DNA of 52,922 nucleotides from Chloroflexota bacterium (lineage in GTDB: Bacteria > Chloroflexota > Anaerolineae > Anaerolineales > Anaerolineaceae): contig JAJXZS010000013.1 in the NCBI GenBank assembly GCA_021779955.1, positions 1 to 52,922 on the forward strand, written 5' to 3'. The number at the start of each line of letters is the position of its first letter. Position 1 is the stretch's first letter. Shown piece by piece: positions 33,833 to 41,623 of the stretch. The translations under genes were made by a program, and so were the position numbers. The notes beneath the pieces were generated by a model. The model saw only the letters and a program-made list of their open reading frames with translations. It ran no database searches and was not told the DNA's origin.

Positions 33833-36209
33833 TTTGGATGTTGAGTCCTCGTTTGGCAAGCGTAAGCAGTGCTGCATAAGCTGCTTCCTGCAAAGATCCC
33901 TGAGTTCTGACAAAGATGTCTTTGAAAAGATGTAAAGTCGCCTCGGTATTATCGCTCGAGAGCGTCTCGATCGCCGCAACCTGCGTGTTGATATCGCCTT
34001 CCTTCAGGGCGAGCATGAGGATATCGACAGGAAATTCGTCCGCTTGCATGCCCATGCGCTTTTTTGCAGCGAATTTAATAAGCCAGGACTGGGATGCCGG
34101 TTTTGGCCTAGGTTTTGGAATGAGAAGATAATCCAAATTGCCAACACTGATCGTGTGGGCGGATGCATCTCTGACGAGCCATTCGCTGTCTTCGATGTTA
34201 ATCTTGCCGATTTGAGCTTTGGACCAGTCTGCGCCTACGAGGAAAAGGCCGTAGACTGCAGCTTTGCGGGTTTCAGGATTGTCCGGCAAGACGGAAAGCT
34301 CTTTAAGAAGCTCGTAACCATCGACGGAGTTGAAAGCCAACAATTCGGCAATCAACTGGCGAATATCTGGGGTGGCAGAAATGACCAGATTTACGAGCTG
34401 TTTTTGGGCAGTGTGTGACCAGAGCTTTGCCAGTGAAATGCATGCTATTTTTTGAACTTCGGGGGAACTGTCCAAGCTGAGATTAATGAGCAGCTTTTCG
34501 GCTTCAGGAGACGATACAAATGACAATCCAAATGCAGAAAGCTGCCGGTGGGATTCATTGGGGCTTGAGGAGAGATTCTTAAGCAAAGACAATGTTGCCG
34601 GGTCGCCCGATAGCAGGAATGCCTCGATCAACAAGATCTGATGACTGAGCGGGAAGCGACCCTTTTGAATATATGGAACGACTTTGCGAAACAGCGCTTG
34701 CAGATTGGCTTTATTTGTTTCGGGGAAGCTCGTCAGCCAATGGGAGATCATCTGAACATTGCGGAAAAGGGGCAGATCGGCTTCGTCCAGCCATTTAGCA
34801 AGACGGTCATTCAGTTTACCTTCGGAGCAAGCAAATACCATGATACTATCGACGAATGACGATTGGTTCGCAGGCAACCATGAGTTGGGCAGTTTGGGCG
34901 CCTCGCCGCGCGCATAAAGAGCCGAGCAGAGGTGGATATTGGTGATCGAAATTTGACCGGTGATCGATTGGGTCAACACGCCCACTTCCAGCATCTCTGA
35001 GATAATGGTTTTGGCCGTCAGGGGTTCAGGCGTCTTCCCCAATTCCTTTTCTTTGACCACCAGCGGCCTGCGTAATGCTTCGGAAATTTCCTTTGAGAAT
35101 ACAGGATCTTTGCTAACGATATTTTCCAGGTCGTACAGCGAGAGGCCGGAGAACCCATTGGAAATCTGTTTGGATGCAATGGCTGTGAGCGTTTCAAAGG
35201 ATAAAGGATAAGGGACAACATACTCGAGGTATGCAGAGAACATGTCCAGACCTTCTGAGCTCACAAGGTTGCCCGTGAAGGCAGACCAGCAGAGCAGGGT
35301 CATTTCCAGCGGGCTAGCAGGGAGTTTTGCCGACCTGAGCCAGAGTGGAATGAATTGAGAACTCTCAACAGGCTTGAAACATGTCGACCAGGCTGCGTTG
35401 AATTTTGTGATGAATTCCTGCTTTTGGAGTGGAGTCCATGGGGCGACGCAGAATTCAAAGAATCCGTACTCAGCGAGAGGTCCGATGTAATTGGGAACTC
35501 CCGTGGTAATGATCCTGGTGCGCGGGTGTTCGTAAAGGAGATTCTTAATCCAGTGCGTTACCTGGTTTTTGAAATCGGGAAGGACTTCTTCAAGTCCATC
35601 CAGGAAGAGGATGAGATTGCCTTCCCTGGCATATGCATAGATCGAATCGAAAACTGGTTTCTCTTCGTGGTGTTTGAGGAGCAGGGCTACCGTGTGTGCA
35701 AGAGGAGCAAGAACGTCGCCATGTAAAGGTACTGAAATCTCGAGATCTCTACAATGGATGAAGATGGGGAGACTCCCGGAAAACGAAGCTGCAGAAGGAT
35801 CTTTCTGACAAATTCGAGCCACCAGATCTGCCAGTACTGTCGTTTTCCCTGCGCCAGAATACCCGGTAACGACGACTCTTCCACTCCCCAATAGCGCTTT
35901 CTCGAGTGGAACCGTCGGGTAAGGCAAACCCGAAAGCAATTCCGGATTATCGAATAGTTTCGGCAGCGTTTGGAAAAGCACGGGGACAAATTGCTGAGGA
36001 TCGTCGAGACGGGGAGTCTGGATCCTCGCGAGCAACCTGGGGGGAATGAGAACGCTCTGCAAAGGAAAGAGATCGCCTGAAAGATGCGATTTCTTGCTCT
36101 TTACAAGCATCCAGTTTCTGATTTCGGTATCATGTCCCACGGTTCTTGGAGAAACAGGAGCCTTTTTGATTGCGGTTTTTTGCACTTGATTTGTAGGTTT
36201 TGATTGCAT
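33828..36209 (-). CDS. NACHT NTPase with C-terminal HEAT repeats
   Basis: A 793-residue STAND-type protein. After a basic N-terminus, a NACHT domain has Walker A GYSGAGKTT (about 116-124) and Walker B LILFLDGLEEV (about 199-209), followed by a helical winged region to about 480. Residues about 530-790 are HEAT-like helical repeats with phrases such as HRQLSAFGLSFV and VQKIACISLAKLW. NACHT-repeat proteins act as signal-sensing switches, and some bacterial ones are anti-phage, but here no effector domain is visible. Starts 7 nt after the zinc-ribbon coiled-coil gene. Confidence 0.82.
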   Translation of the reverse strand: MQSKPTNQVQKTAIKKAPVSPRTVGHDTEIRNWMLVKSKKSHLSGDLFPLQSVLIPPRLLARIQTPRLDDPQQFVPVLFQTLPKLFDNPELLSGLPYPTVPLEKALLGSGRVVVTGYSGAGKTTVLADLVARICQKDPSAASFSGSLPIFIHCRDLEISVPLHGDVLAPLAHTVALLLKHHEEKPVFDSIYAYAREGNLILFLDGLEEVLPDFKNQVTHWIKNLLYEHPRTRIITTGVPNYIGPLAEYGFFEFCVAPWTPLQKQEFITKFNAAWSTCFKPVESSQFIPLWLRSAKLPASPLEMTLLCWSAFTGNLVSSEGLDMFSAYLEYVVPYPLSFETLTAIASKQISNGFSGLSLYDLENIVSKDPVFSKEISEALRRPLVVKEKELGKTPEPLTAKTIISEMLEVGVLTQSITGQISITNIHLCSALYARGEAPKLPNSWLPANQSSFVDSIMVFACSEGKLNDRLAKWLDEADLPLFRNVQMISHWLTSFPETNKANLQALFRKVVPYIQKGRFPLSHQILLIEAFLLSGDPATLSLLKNLSSSPNESHRQLSAFGLSFVSSPEAEKLLINLSLDSSPEVQKIACISLAKLWSHTAQKQLVNLVISATPDIRQLIAELLAFNSVDGYELLKELSVLPDNPETRKAAVYGLFLVGADWSKAQIGKINIEDSEWLVRDASAHTISVGNLDYLLIPKPRPKPASQSWLIKFAAKKRMGMQADEFPVDILMLALKEGDINTQVAAIETLSSDNTEATLHLFKDIFVRTQGSLQEAAYAALLTLAKRGLNIQK

Positions 36210-36216
36210 ATCGACT

Positions 36217-36921
36217 CTAGTCTGCGTAAAGTATTCTGCCGCAAGAGGGGCAGAGGGTGATTTGCGATGATGATTTTGCTCTCTGGCACTCGGCGGGGGT
36301 CAATTGCGACCCGCAAGCGGTGCAGCATTGCTCCTCGATACCGGCGACTGCAAAACCTTTCTTGGCTTTTTTTAGCGATTCATAGAGAGACAGGCTTTCG
36401 GGATTGATCTGTTGAGTAATTGCAGCTTTTTCTGCATTGGTCTTGCTAATCTCGGTGAGCAAGGTATTCTTTTCGGCGAATAAATGTTGATTGTCTGTGA
36501 GGTTTTTCTCCAGCGCCTCGTCTAGCGCAAGCTTTTTCTTATCAACAACGGCTTGCTGTTCCTCACTGCCGACCATCAAATCGAACTGCTCATTCTCGAG
36601 TTTTTTGAGGTTCAATTTGAGTGAGGCAATTTCCTGCTGCAAGTCGGCAAGCTCTTTGGGGTTATGTACTTTCCCGCCATAGAGCGAAGATTCCGAGATC
36701 TCGATTTTGACCCTTTTTTCGGCAGCTTTTTGCTCGACAGCTCCCATTTGTCTATTCAGGTCGTTAAGAACTCCAACGGATGAATCGAATTCACCGCGGA
36801 TAGCCGTCACGACCTCGCTATTGTTGATTTGCGTTTCGATTTGGCCAATCCTCTGGCCGATTTGATCGAGCCGGCGATCGATCTTCTGAAGCTGGAAGAG
36901 GTAGAAGCTTTGATTACCCAA
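36217..36921 (-). CDS. Coiled-coil zinc-ribbon protein (DUF164/CT398-like)
   Basis: A 234-residue protein. Residues 5-175 form a long helical coiled coil (LQKIDRRLDQIGQRIGQIE, ADLQQEIASLKLNLKKLENE), followed by a zinc ribbon CTAC ... CPSC near the C-terminus. Relatives are linked to nucleic-acid or export-related scaffolding without firm function. The start is a TTG with AAGGA upstream; ATG codons nearby are out of frame or preceded by stops. The 7-nt gap to the NACHT gene suggests they act together. Confidence 0.83.
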   Translation of the reverse strand: MGNQSFYLFQLQKIDRRLDQIGQRIGQIETQINNSEVVTAIRGEFDSSVGVLNDLNRQMGAVEQKAAEKRVKIEISESSLYGGKVHNPKELADLQQEIASLKLNLKKLENEQFDLMVGSEEQQAVVDKKKLALDEALEKNLTDNQHLFAEKNTLLTEISKTNAEKAAITQQINPESLSLYESLKKAKKGFAVAGIEEQCCTACGSQLTPAECQRAKSSSQITLCPSCGRILYAD

Positions 36922-36950
36922 GCGCCATCATCCTTTCATACTCGTTATTT

Positions 36951-36956
36951 ATTATA
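36951..36956 (-). promoter_or_regulatory. -10 box for the zinc-ribbon/NACHT unit
   Basis: TATAAT on the minus strand places the start near 36944, a 23-nt leader before the TTG start. The -35 is weak. Confidence 0.35.
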
Positions 36957-37027
36957 TACAATATGGGGAGTGGGAGTGTAGAATAAGAGTCTAGCCTAAA
37001 GAAATGCGAGGGACCTTGGAAAACGGA

Positions 37028-37996
37028 ATGAGCATTGACACTGTTGCAATCTATGAATTCTCTCAACGTTTGATCCGCAATTTCGAAAGGGTGATCATTG
37101 GAAAGCGGAACACCCTCGAACTTGTGACACTTGGACTTCTGGCGCAAGGACATCTGCTGATCGATGATGTACCCGGCGTTGGCAAGACAATGATGGCCCG
37201 CACACTGGCAAAATCGCTTGGTGCATCTTTTGCGCGTATTCAATTTACGCCGGATATGCTGCCGAGTGATGTTACGGGCATTTCGATTTTCAACCAGGTC
37301 AACCGGGAATTCGAGTACAGGGCAGGACCTGTGATGGCGCAAATCCTGCTGGCGGATGAAATCAACCGGGCTACGCCAAAGACGCAATCCGCGCTGCTGG
37401 AAGCCATGGAAGAGCGGCAGGTCACCGTAGACGGTGTTACACACAAATTGCCAGATCCGTTTCTCGTGCTGGCGACCCAAAACCCGATCGAATATGAAGG
37501 CACCTTCCCGCTGCCCGAAGCGCAGTTGGACCGCTTCTTTATGAAGATTCGGATGGGGTACCCATCAGCGGGCGATGAAGTAAAGATCCTTGAAGCCCAG
37601 CAGCTGCAACACCCCATCTTGCAGCTTGAACCCGTTGTCGAGATCAATGAGCTGCTCGAGATGCAGTTCATGGTCAAGAGGGTATATGTGGCTGATGAAG
37701 TAAAGCGTTATATCGTGGATGTCATCCGCTCGACACGGGATAACCAGGACGTCTATTTGGGATCGAGCCCGCGCGGCAGTTTGAATCTATTCAGGGCGTC
37801 TCAGATCTTTGCGGCAATGAACAAACGCGACTATGTGATCCCTGACGACGTCAAATATTTGGTCGACCCGGTGCTTTCGCACAGGATCATTTTGAATCCG
37901 ACGGCGCGTTTGAGGCATATCACCCCAGCAACGCTGTTGCACGAATTGCTGTTGCAAATCCCTGTGCCAGGCGGTAAGCTGCGCCCCGAGGATTGA
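37028..37996 (+). CDS. MoxR family AAA+ ATPase
   Basis: A 322-residue chaperone-like ATPase. Walker A is GVPGVGKTMM, Walker B ILLADEINRA, with sensor 1 ATQNPIEYEGTFPLPEAQLDRF and sensor 2 further down. MoxR proteins help assemble or activate partner proteins, most often next to a DUF58 protein as here (1 nt gap). The ATG at 37028 has GGAAAACGGA upstream; an ATG at 37004 is possible and would add eight residues. Confidence 0.92.
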   Translation: MSIDTVAIYEFSQRLIRNFERVIIGKRNTLELVTLGLLAQGHLLIDDVPGVGKTMMARTLAKSLGASFARIQFTPDMLPSDVTGISIFNQVNREFEYRAGPVMAQILLADEINRATPKTQSALLEAMEERQVTVDGVTHKLPDPFLVLATQNPIEYEGTFPLPEAQLDRFFMKIRMGYPSAGDEVKILEAQQLQHPILQLEPVVEINELLEMQFMVKRVYVADEVKRYIVDVIRSTRDNQDVYLGSSPRGSLNLFRASQIFAAMNKRDYVIPDDVKYLVDPVLSHRIILNPTARLRHITPATLLHELLLQIPVPGGKLRPED

Positions 37997-37997
37997 T

Positions 37998-39281
37998 ATG
38001 CACATTCGCAAAACCTTTTGGGCGGCTTTGGTCCTTCTGCTGCTGCTCTACATCGCTTCACAATTCATCAAAGACATCGCATTCACACGGGCTGCAGCGG
38101 TTGTTCTGATCCTGATCGTGACGGGGTTTATATGGACGAATGAGACCCTCGGCGCGCTTTCGATCACCCGAAGCGCGCGAGAGTATCGTCAGCAAGCCGG
38201 ACAGATATTCAACGAGCAGTTCAACGTCCACAACAAGGGACGACTGCCCAAATTGTGGATCGAGATCATCGATGAGAGTGGGATTGGAATTACGCACGGT
38301 TCACGGATGATCTCGTGGCTGCGCGGACTCTCGAACTGGCCGTATATCACCCATACCGCATTGAATAAACGGGGAATTTACGATCTTGGTCCAACGAAAG
38401 TGATCGCCGGCGATCCATTCGGGCTCTTTTATCGAGAGCAGATCATTCCTGCCACCGACAAGATTATGGTGCTACCCTATTACGAGCCAATCACCAGCTT
38501 TCCGGCACCTTCTGGATATTTGCCTGGAGGTAAAGCATTGCGCATCCGCAGCCTTGAGGTAACGCCTTATGCTGTCGGCGTGAGAGAGTACCAGCCTGGA
38601 GATCCATTACGCCGGATCGATTGGAAGAGCACTGCAAGGCAAGATAAGTTGATGGTGAAAGAGTTCGAGCAAGATCCTGAGGCGAACGTCTGGATCTTCC
38701 TGGATGCGAGCGAGGATAGCAACGAAGTCGTCAGCGGACCGAGCGTGAAGGCCAGCACAGAAGCCAGCATGGCAATCTATTCTTTGGGCGAACGCCGAAT
38801 GTACAGGCTTCCGAAGGAACCCTTCGAGTATTCCGTCAGCCTTACGGCCTCGCTTTGCGATTATTACGTCAAAGGCGAAAAATCGATCGGACTGATCATG
38901 GCCGGGCAGGGATTGTTCAGGCTCTCCCCAGATCTGGGCGAGCGTCAATTGGACAAGCTTTTCGAGGCTCTGGCCATCGTCAAGCCAGAGGGACGGGAGA
39001 CTTTTGCCGAATTCATCGAAAGCCAGATCACTCCAGTTCCTAAAGGAAGCACGATCATACTGATCTCTGCCTCTGCACGCACAGAATTGGCCTATATCGT
39101 TCGGGGATTGAAGTATCGAAATTACACGCCGATCTTTGTGGGAATCAACAAGCAATCGTTCGGGGCTTCGCTGGGAAACGAGGGGATAATCGCCGAGCTA
39201 CAATTCGCAGGAATCCAGACACTGACAGTCAATTACGGCGATTCGCTGGGCAATATAGGCAACATGGGGTCGTTCGAATAA
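37998..39281 (+). CDS. DUF58 membrane protein with vWA-like domain
   Basis: A 427-residue protein with two N-terminal membrane helices (about 7-25 and 31-48), then a beta-rich extracytosolic-type domain, then the DUF58 signature VREYQPGDPLRRIDWKSTAR and a vWA-like fold (VWIFLDASED) to the C-terminus. Such proteins partner with MoxR ATPases; the target is unknown here, as the usual transglutaminase gene is absent. It directly follows moxR and ends before a strong terminator. Confidence 0.9.
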   Translation: MHIRKTFWAALVLLLLLYIASQFIKDIAFTRAAAVVLILIVTGFIWTNETLGALSITRSAREYRQQAGQIFNEQFNVHNKGRLPKLWIEIIDESGIGITHGSRMISWLRGLSNWPYITHTALNKRGIYDLGPTKVIAGDPFGLFYREQIIPATDKIMVLPYYEPITSFPAPSGYLPGGKALRIRSLEVTPYAVGVREYQPGDPLRRIDWKSTARQDKLMVKEFEQDPEANVWIFLDASEDSNEVVSGPSVKASTEASMAIYSLGERRMYRLPKEPFEYSVSLTASLCDYYVKGEKSIGLIMAGQGLFRLSPDLGERQLDKLFEALAIVKPEGRETFAEFIESQITPVPKGSTIILISASARTELAYIVRGLKYRNYTPIFVGINKQSFGASLGNEGIIAELQFAGIQTLTVNYGDSLGNIGNMGSFE

Positions 39282-39286
39282 GAATA

Positions 39287-39314
39287 AAGCCGCTGACTGC
39301 AATCAGCGGCTTTT
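39287..39314. terminator. Bidirectional terminator, DUF58 / mogA
   Basis: An AAAGCCGCTGA / TCAGCGGCTTTT stem (8 GC-rich bp plus A-T pairs, 6-nt loop) lies between the convergent DUF58 and mogA genes, with T-runs in both directions. Confidence 0.85.
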
Positions 39315-39331
39315 GATATTTACGAGAGTTA

Positions 39332-39841
39332 TTATCCTGTCCGATGACCCTTTTCAGCCTCCGGGTCTGATCGAATTATCGAAATGGCATGGGGGAGCGC
39401 CGGCAGGATCACTTCGAGATCCTCAACCGCGCCAGTTGGACTTCCGGGAAGATTGACGATCAGTGTGCGATGCCGGATGCCGGCCAACTGGCGGGAGAGC
39501 ATCGCGTGAGGGGTTTTCGAGAGGCCATGCTGGATCATGGCTGTGACCAATCCGGGCGTTTCTCTCTCCAACACGCGACGCGTTGCTTCTGGAGTCACAT
39601 CTTTGGGTGAGAAGCCCGTTCCGCCGGCGGTGAGAATCAGCGGTATGTCGAGTTGATCGCAATATTCCAATAGAGTATTCACGATCAAAGTCTGATCATC
39701 TGGCAGGATCGTACTCGAAGCAATTTCCCACTTGTTTTCCTGCAGGACCCGAATAATCTCACGTCCGGTTTCATCAGGGTAGATGCCCCTGGATGCGCGT
39801 TCGGAGATCGTGATCACTGCCGCAGACAATTTGCCGTTCAT
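39332..39841 (-). CDS. mogA: Molybdopterin adenylyltransferase (MogA/MoaB)
   Basis: A 169-residue MPT-binding protein. The motifs AAVITISERASRGIYPDETG, LILTAGGTGFSPKDVTPEATR and NLPGSPTGAVEDLE match MogA/MoaB, which adenylates molybdopterin for metal insertion. It is the last gene of the hsp20-lon-PHP unit; no other moco gene is in the window. The start is 1 nt after the preceding stop, so translation is probably coupled. Confidence 0.93.
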   Translation of the reverse strand: MNGKLSAAVITISERASRGIYPDETGREIIRVLQENKWEIASSTILPDDQTLIVNTLLEYCDQLDIPLILTAGGTGFSPKDVTPEATRRVLERETPGLVTAMIQHGLSKTPHAMLSRQLAGIRHRTLIVNLPGSPTGAVEDLEVILPALPHAISIIRSDPEAEKGHRTG

Positions 39842-39842
39842 C

Positions 39843-41609
39843 CTAGTGCTCCTCGTCGCCCGTGAACTGTTTCCAGGGTCCGTGGATGCCGTCGTTCGTC
39901 ACGCCAAAAAAGTAGCGGTATCCCTGGTCGGTACGGCGGATGAAGTCGTAATGGGTGTCTTTACCCTGGGTATATTCGCGGATCAGGCCATAGTCTCCTG
40001 ACCAGAAGATGGGCGCTTTGTCGAGAGAATCGACCAACTCCTTGTATCGCTCGATGGCATAATGCCACAGCCTGCGCGCAGAAGCCTTGGTAACGTTCTT
40101 GACGATGTTGCCGTTGCGCAGGTCGCGCATGCTGTAATATTCTTTTCCCTGGCGAATAGCCTGAGGGATCACTTCCACACCTGTGCGCGGATCTTCATCA
40201 TGACGATCGTACGCCTCGGGCGCAGCCGCTGGAGCGGGTTGTACAACCTCTGCAACAGGAGTTGAAGCTGCTTGTTGTGCTGCCTGGGCCGTAACCAGTG
40301 CGTGACCGCGTTGGATCAGGCTGACGATTTCGTCACGAACAGCAAGGTTCGTTTCAGTTTCTTCGCGGATATAGATCTTGTTATCATCGAGCGCATAAGG
40401 AGGTTCTTCTCCCCGAGGAACAAGGATGCGGATAATCTTTTTGTTCTTGTAGTTCTGGATATCAAGAGCAAGGTGAAGGGGAGGGCTGATGCGGTCCTGA
40501 ACCACCTTCTCGAGCTGCTTGATGGTTTGTTCGGGATTGTTGATTCCCAGCGGTGCAGTCTTTGCGTCTGGCGACAAGCCAATGAACAGGGTACCGCCAT
40601 TGGTGTTGGCAAAAGCGCAGACATCCGAGAGCACACCATAGAGTTTACCGCCACGGACGGTAACAGAATCGTGAAAATCCTGGATAATGTTCGGGCCTTC
40701 GTCCAATGCGGCCTGGATGAAGTCGAAAGCAGGTTCCTCTTTGTGCCTGTGAGGCCTTGTACGGGAAAAGTCGTTCGACAGGAACAGCTCTTTGATTGCT
40801 TCGAAGGTGAGGTCTGGCAAGAACAAATCTATCGCGCGATCGCCCACGCCGAGATTTTTTTTGCGCAGCGGATCGGCATTCAGCCTGTGCGAATCGGATC
40901 CCTGGATGCAGTGCATCCGGCGGGGATACTCAGGTTTGGTGCCGTTGAAGAAGGCTGCTGTCGAGCGCGGCCCCTTTAGTTCCAGGTCAGTGACTTCGAG
41001 CGCATGGAGGTTGGGGTCTTGCGTATAGGCGATTCGGGTTTGACCGCCGAAATTGATGCCGCGCATCGCCACACCGTTGCTCGAATTGGCATGAGCAGCG
41101 ATGACGATGCCGCCTGCATCGTTGATCATCTTGTATGCAGTGATCACATCCACAGAAGCCCCGATCGCCGGAGTGCCAAGGTCAAGTTGATCTGGTGGGA
41201 TCGAGAGGGCGAGAAGTAAATGCTCGAGTTCACGAACGGTTTTGGATGGCGAAAAAATGCCTATGATGTGAAATCCAAACGTCGCAGTGAACTCGAACCC
41301 TGGCAGGAGCAGGATCTTCGAAGTTAAGCGGCGATATTCATTGAGTTGGGCGAGTTCATCCGGCATGATCCGTTTGAGCTTTTCGAGCAATTCGAGTTGC
41401 TCGATTTCCCCCTGCAATTTGCGGTATCCGGCGATCGTGTTGTGGTCGGTGAACGAAATGATGTTGAGACCACGCGATTCAGCTTTCTGCAGGAGATCCA
41501 GTTGAGTTACTTCAGGTTGCTGATAATCACTTGAAGCCGGTGTATGGATATGAACATCCATGGTGTACCATTGTTTTTGTTTTTTCCCCGTTGGGTGTTT
41601 TTGTGGCAT
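39843..41609 (-). CDS. PHP domain fused to AlbA_2 (Schlafen-type) domain
   Basis: A 588-residue cytosolic protein. Residues 15-290 are a PHP metallohydrolase: DVHIHTPASSDY (H20, H22), TDHNTI (D55, H56), PGFEF, HANSS and GSDSHR supply the metal ligands. Residues about 310-455 match the AlbA_2 ATP/nucleic-acid-binding fold (CAFANTNGGTLFIGL, IYIREETETNLAVRDEI). After an Ala/Pro linker, a third domain (about 480-588) I do not recognise. The combination suggests a nucleotide or nucleic-acid phosphoesterase with a regulatory domain, but the substrate is unknown. It follows lon by 14 nt. Confidence 0.8.
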   Translation of the reverse strand: MPQKHPTGKKQKQWYTMDVHIHTPASSDYQQPEVTQLDLLQKAESRGLNIISFTDHNTIAGYRKLQGEIEQLELLEKLKRIMPDELAQLNEYRRLTSKILLLPGFEFTATFGFHIIGIFSPSKTVRELEHLLLALSIPPDQLDLGTPAIGASVDVITAYKMINDAGGIVIAAHANSSNGVAMRGINFGGQTRIAYTQDPNLHALEVTDLELKGPRSTAAFFNGTKPEYPRRMHCIQGSDSHRLNADPLRKKNLGVGDRAIDLFLPDLTFEAIKELFLSNDFSRTRPHRHKEEPAFDFIQAALDEGPNIIQDFHDSVTVRGGKLYGVLSDVCAFANTNGGTLFIGLSPDAKTAPLGINNPEQTIKQLEKVVQDRISPPLHLALDIQNYKNKKIIRILVPRGEEPPYALDDNKIYIREETETNLAVRDEIVSLIQRGHALVTAQAAQQAASTPVAEVVQPAPAAAPEAYDRHDEDPRTGVEVIPQAIRQGKEYYSMRDLRNGNIVKNVTKASARRLWHYAIERYKELVDSLDKAPIFWSGDYGLIREYTQGKDTHYDFIRRTDQGYRYFFGVTNDGIHGPWKQFTGDEEH

Positions 41610-41623
41610 GTTAATCCTTAAAA

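Noticed and set aside
33828-36209. NACHT protein as part of a defence island
   Set aside because: No neighbouring restriction, toxin, CRISPR or mobile genes; the context is housekeeping, so defence remains only a possibility.
40272-40979. Open frame of 235 codons opposite the PHP-AlbA gene
   Set aside because: Antisense shadow; the minus-strand protein has intact domains and operon context.
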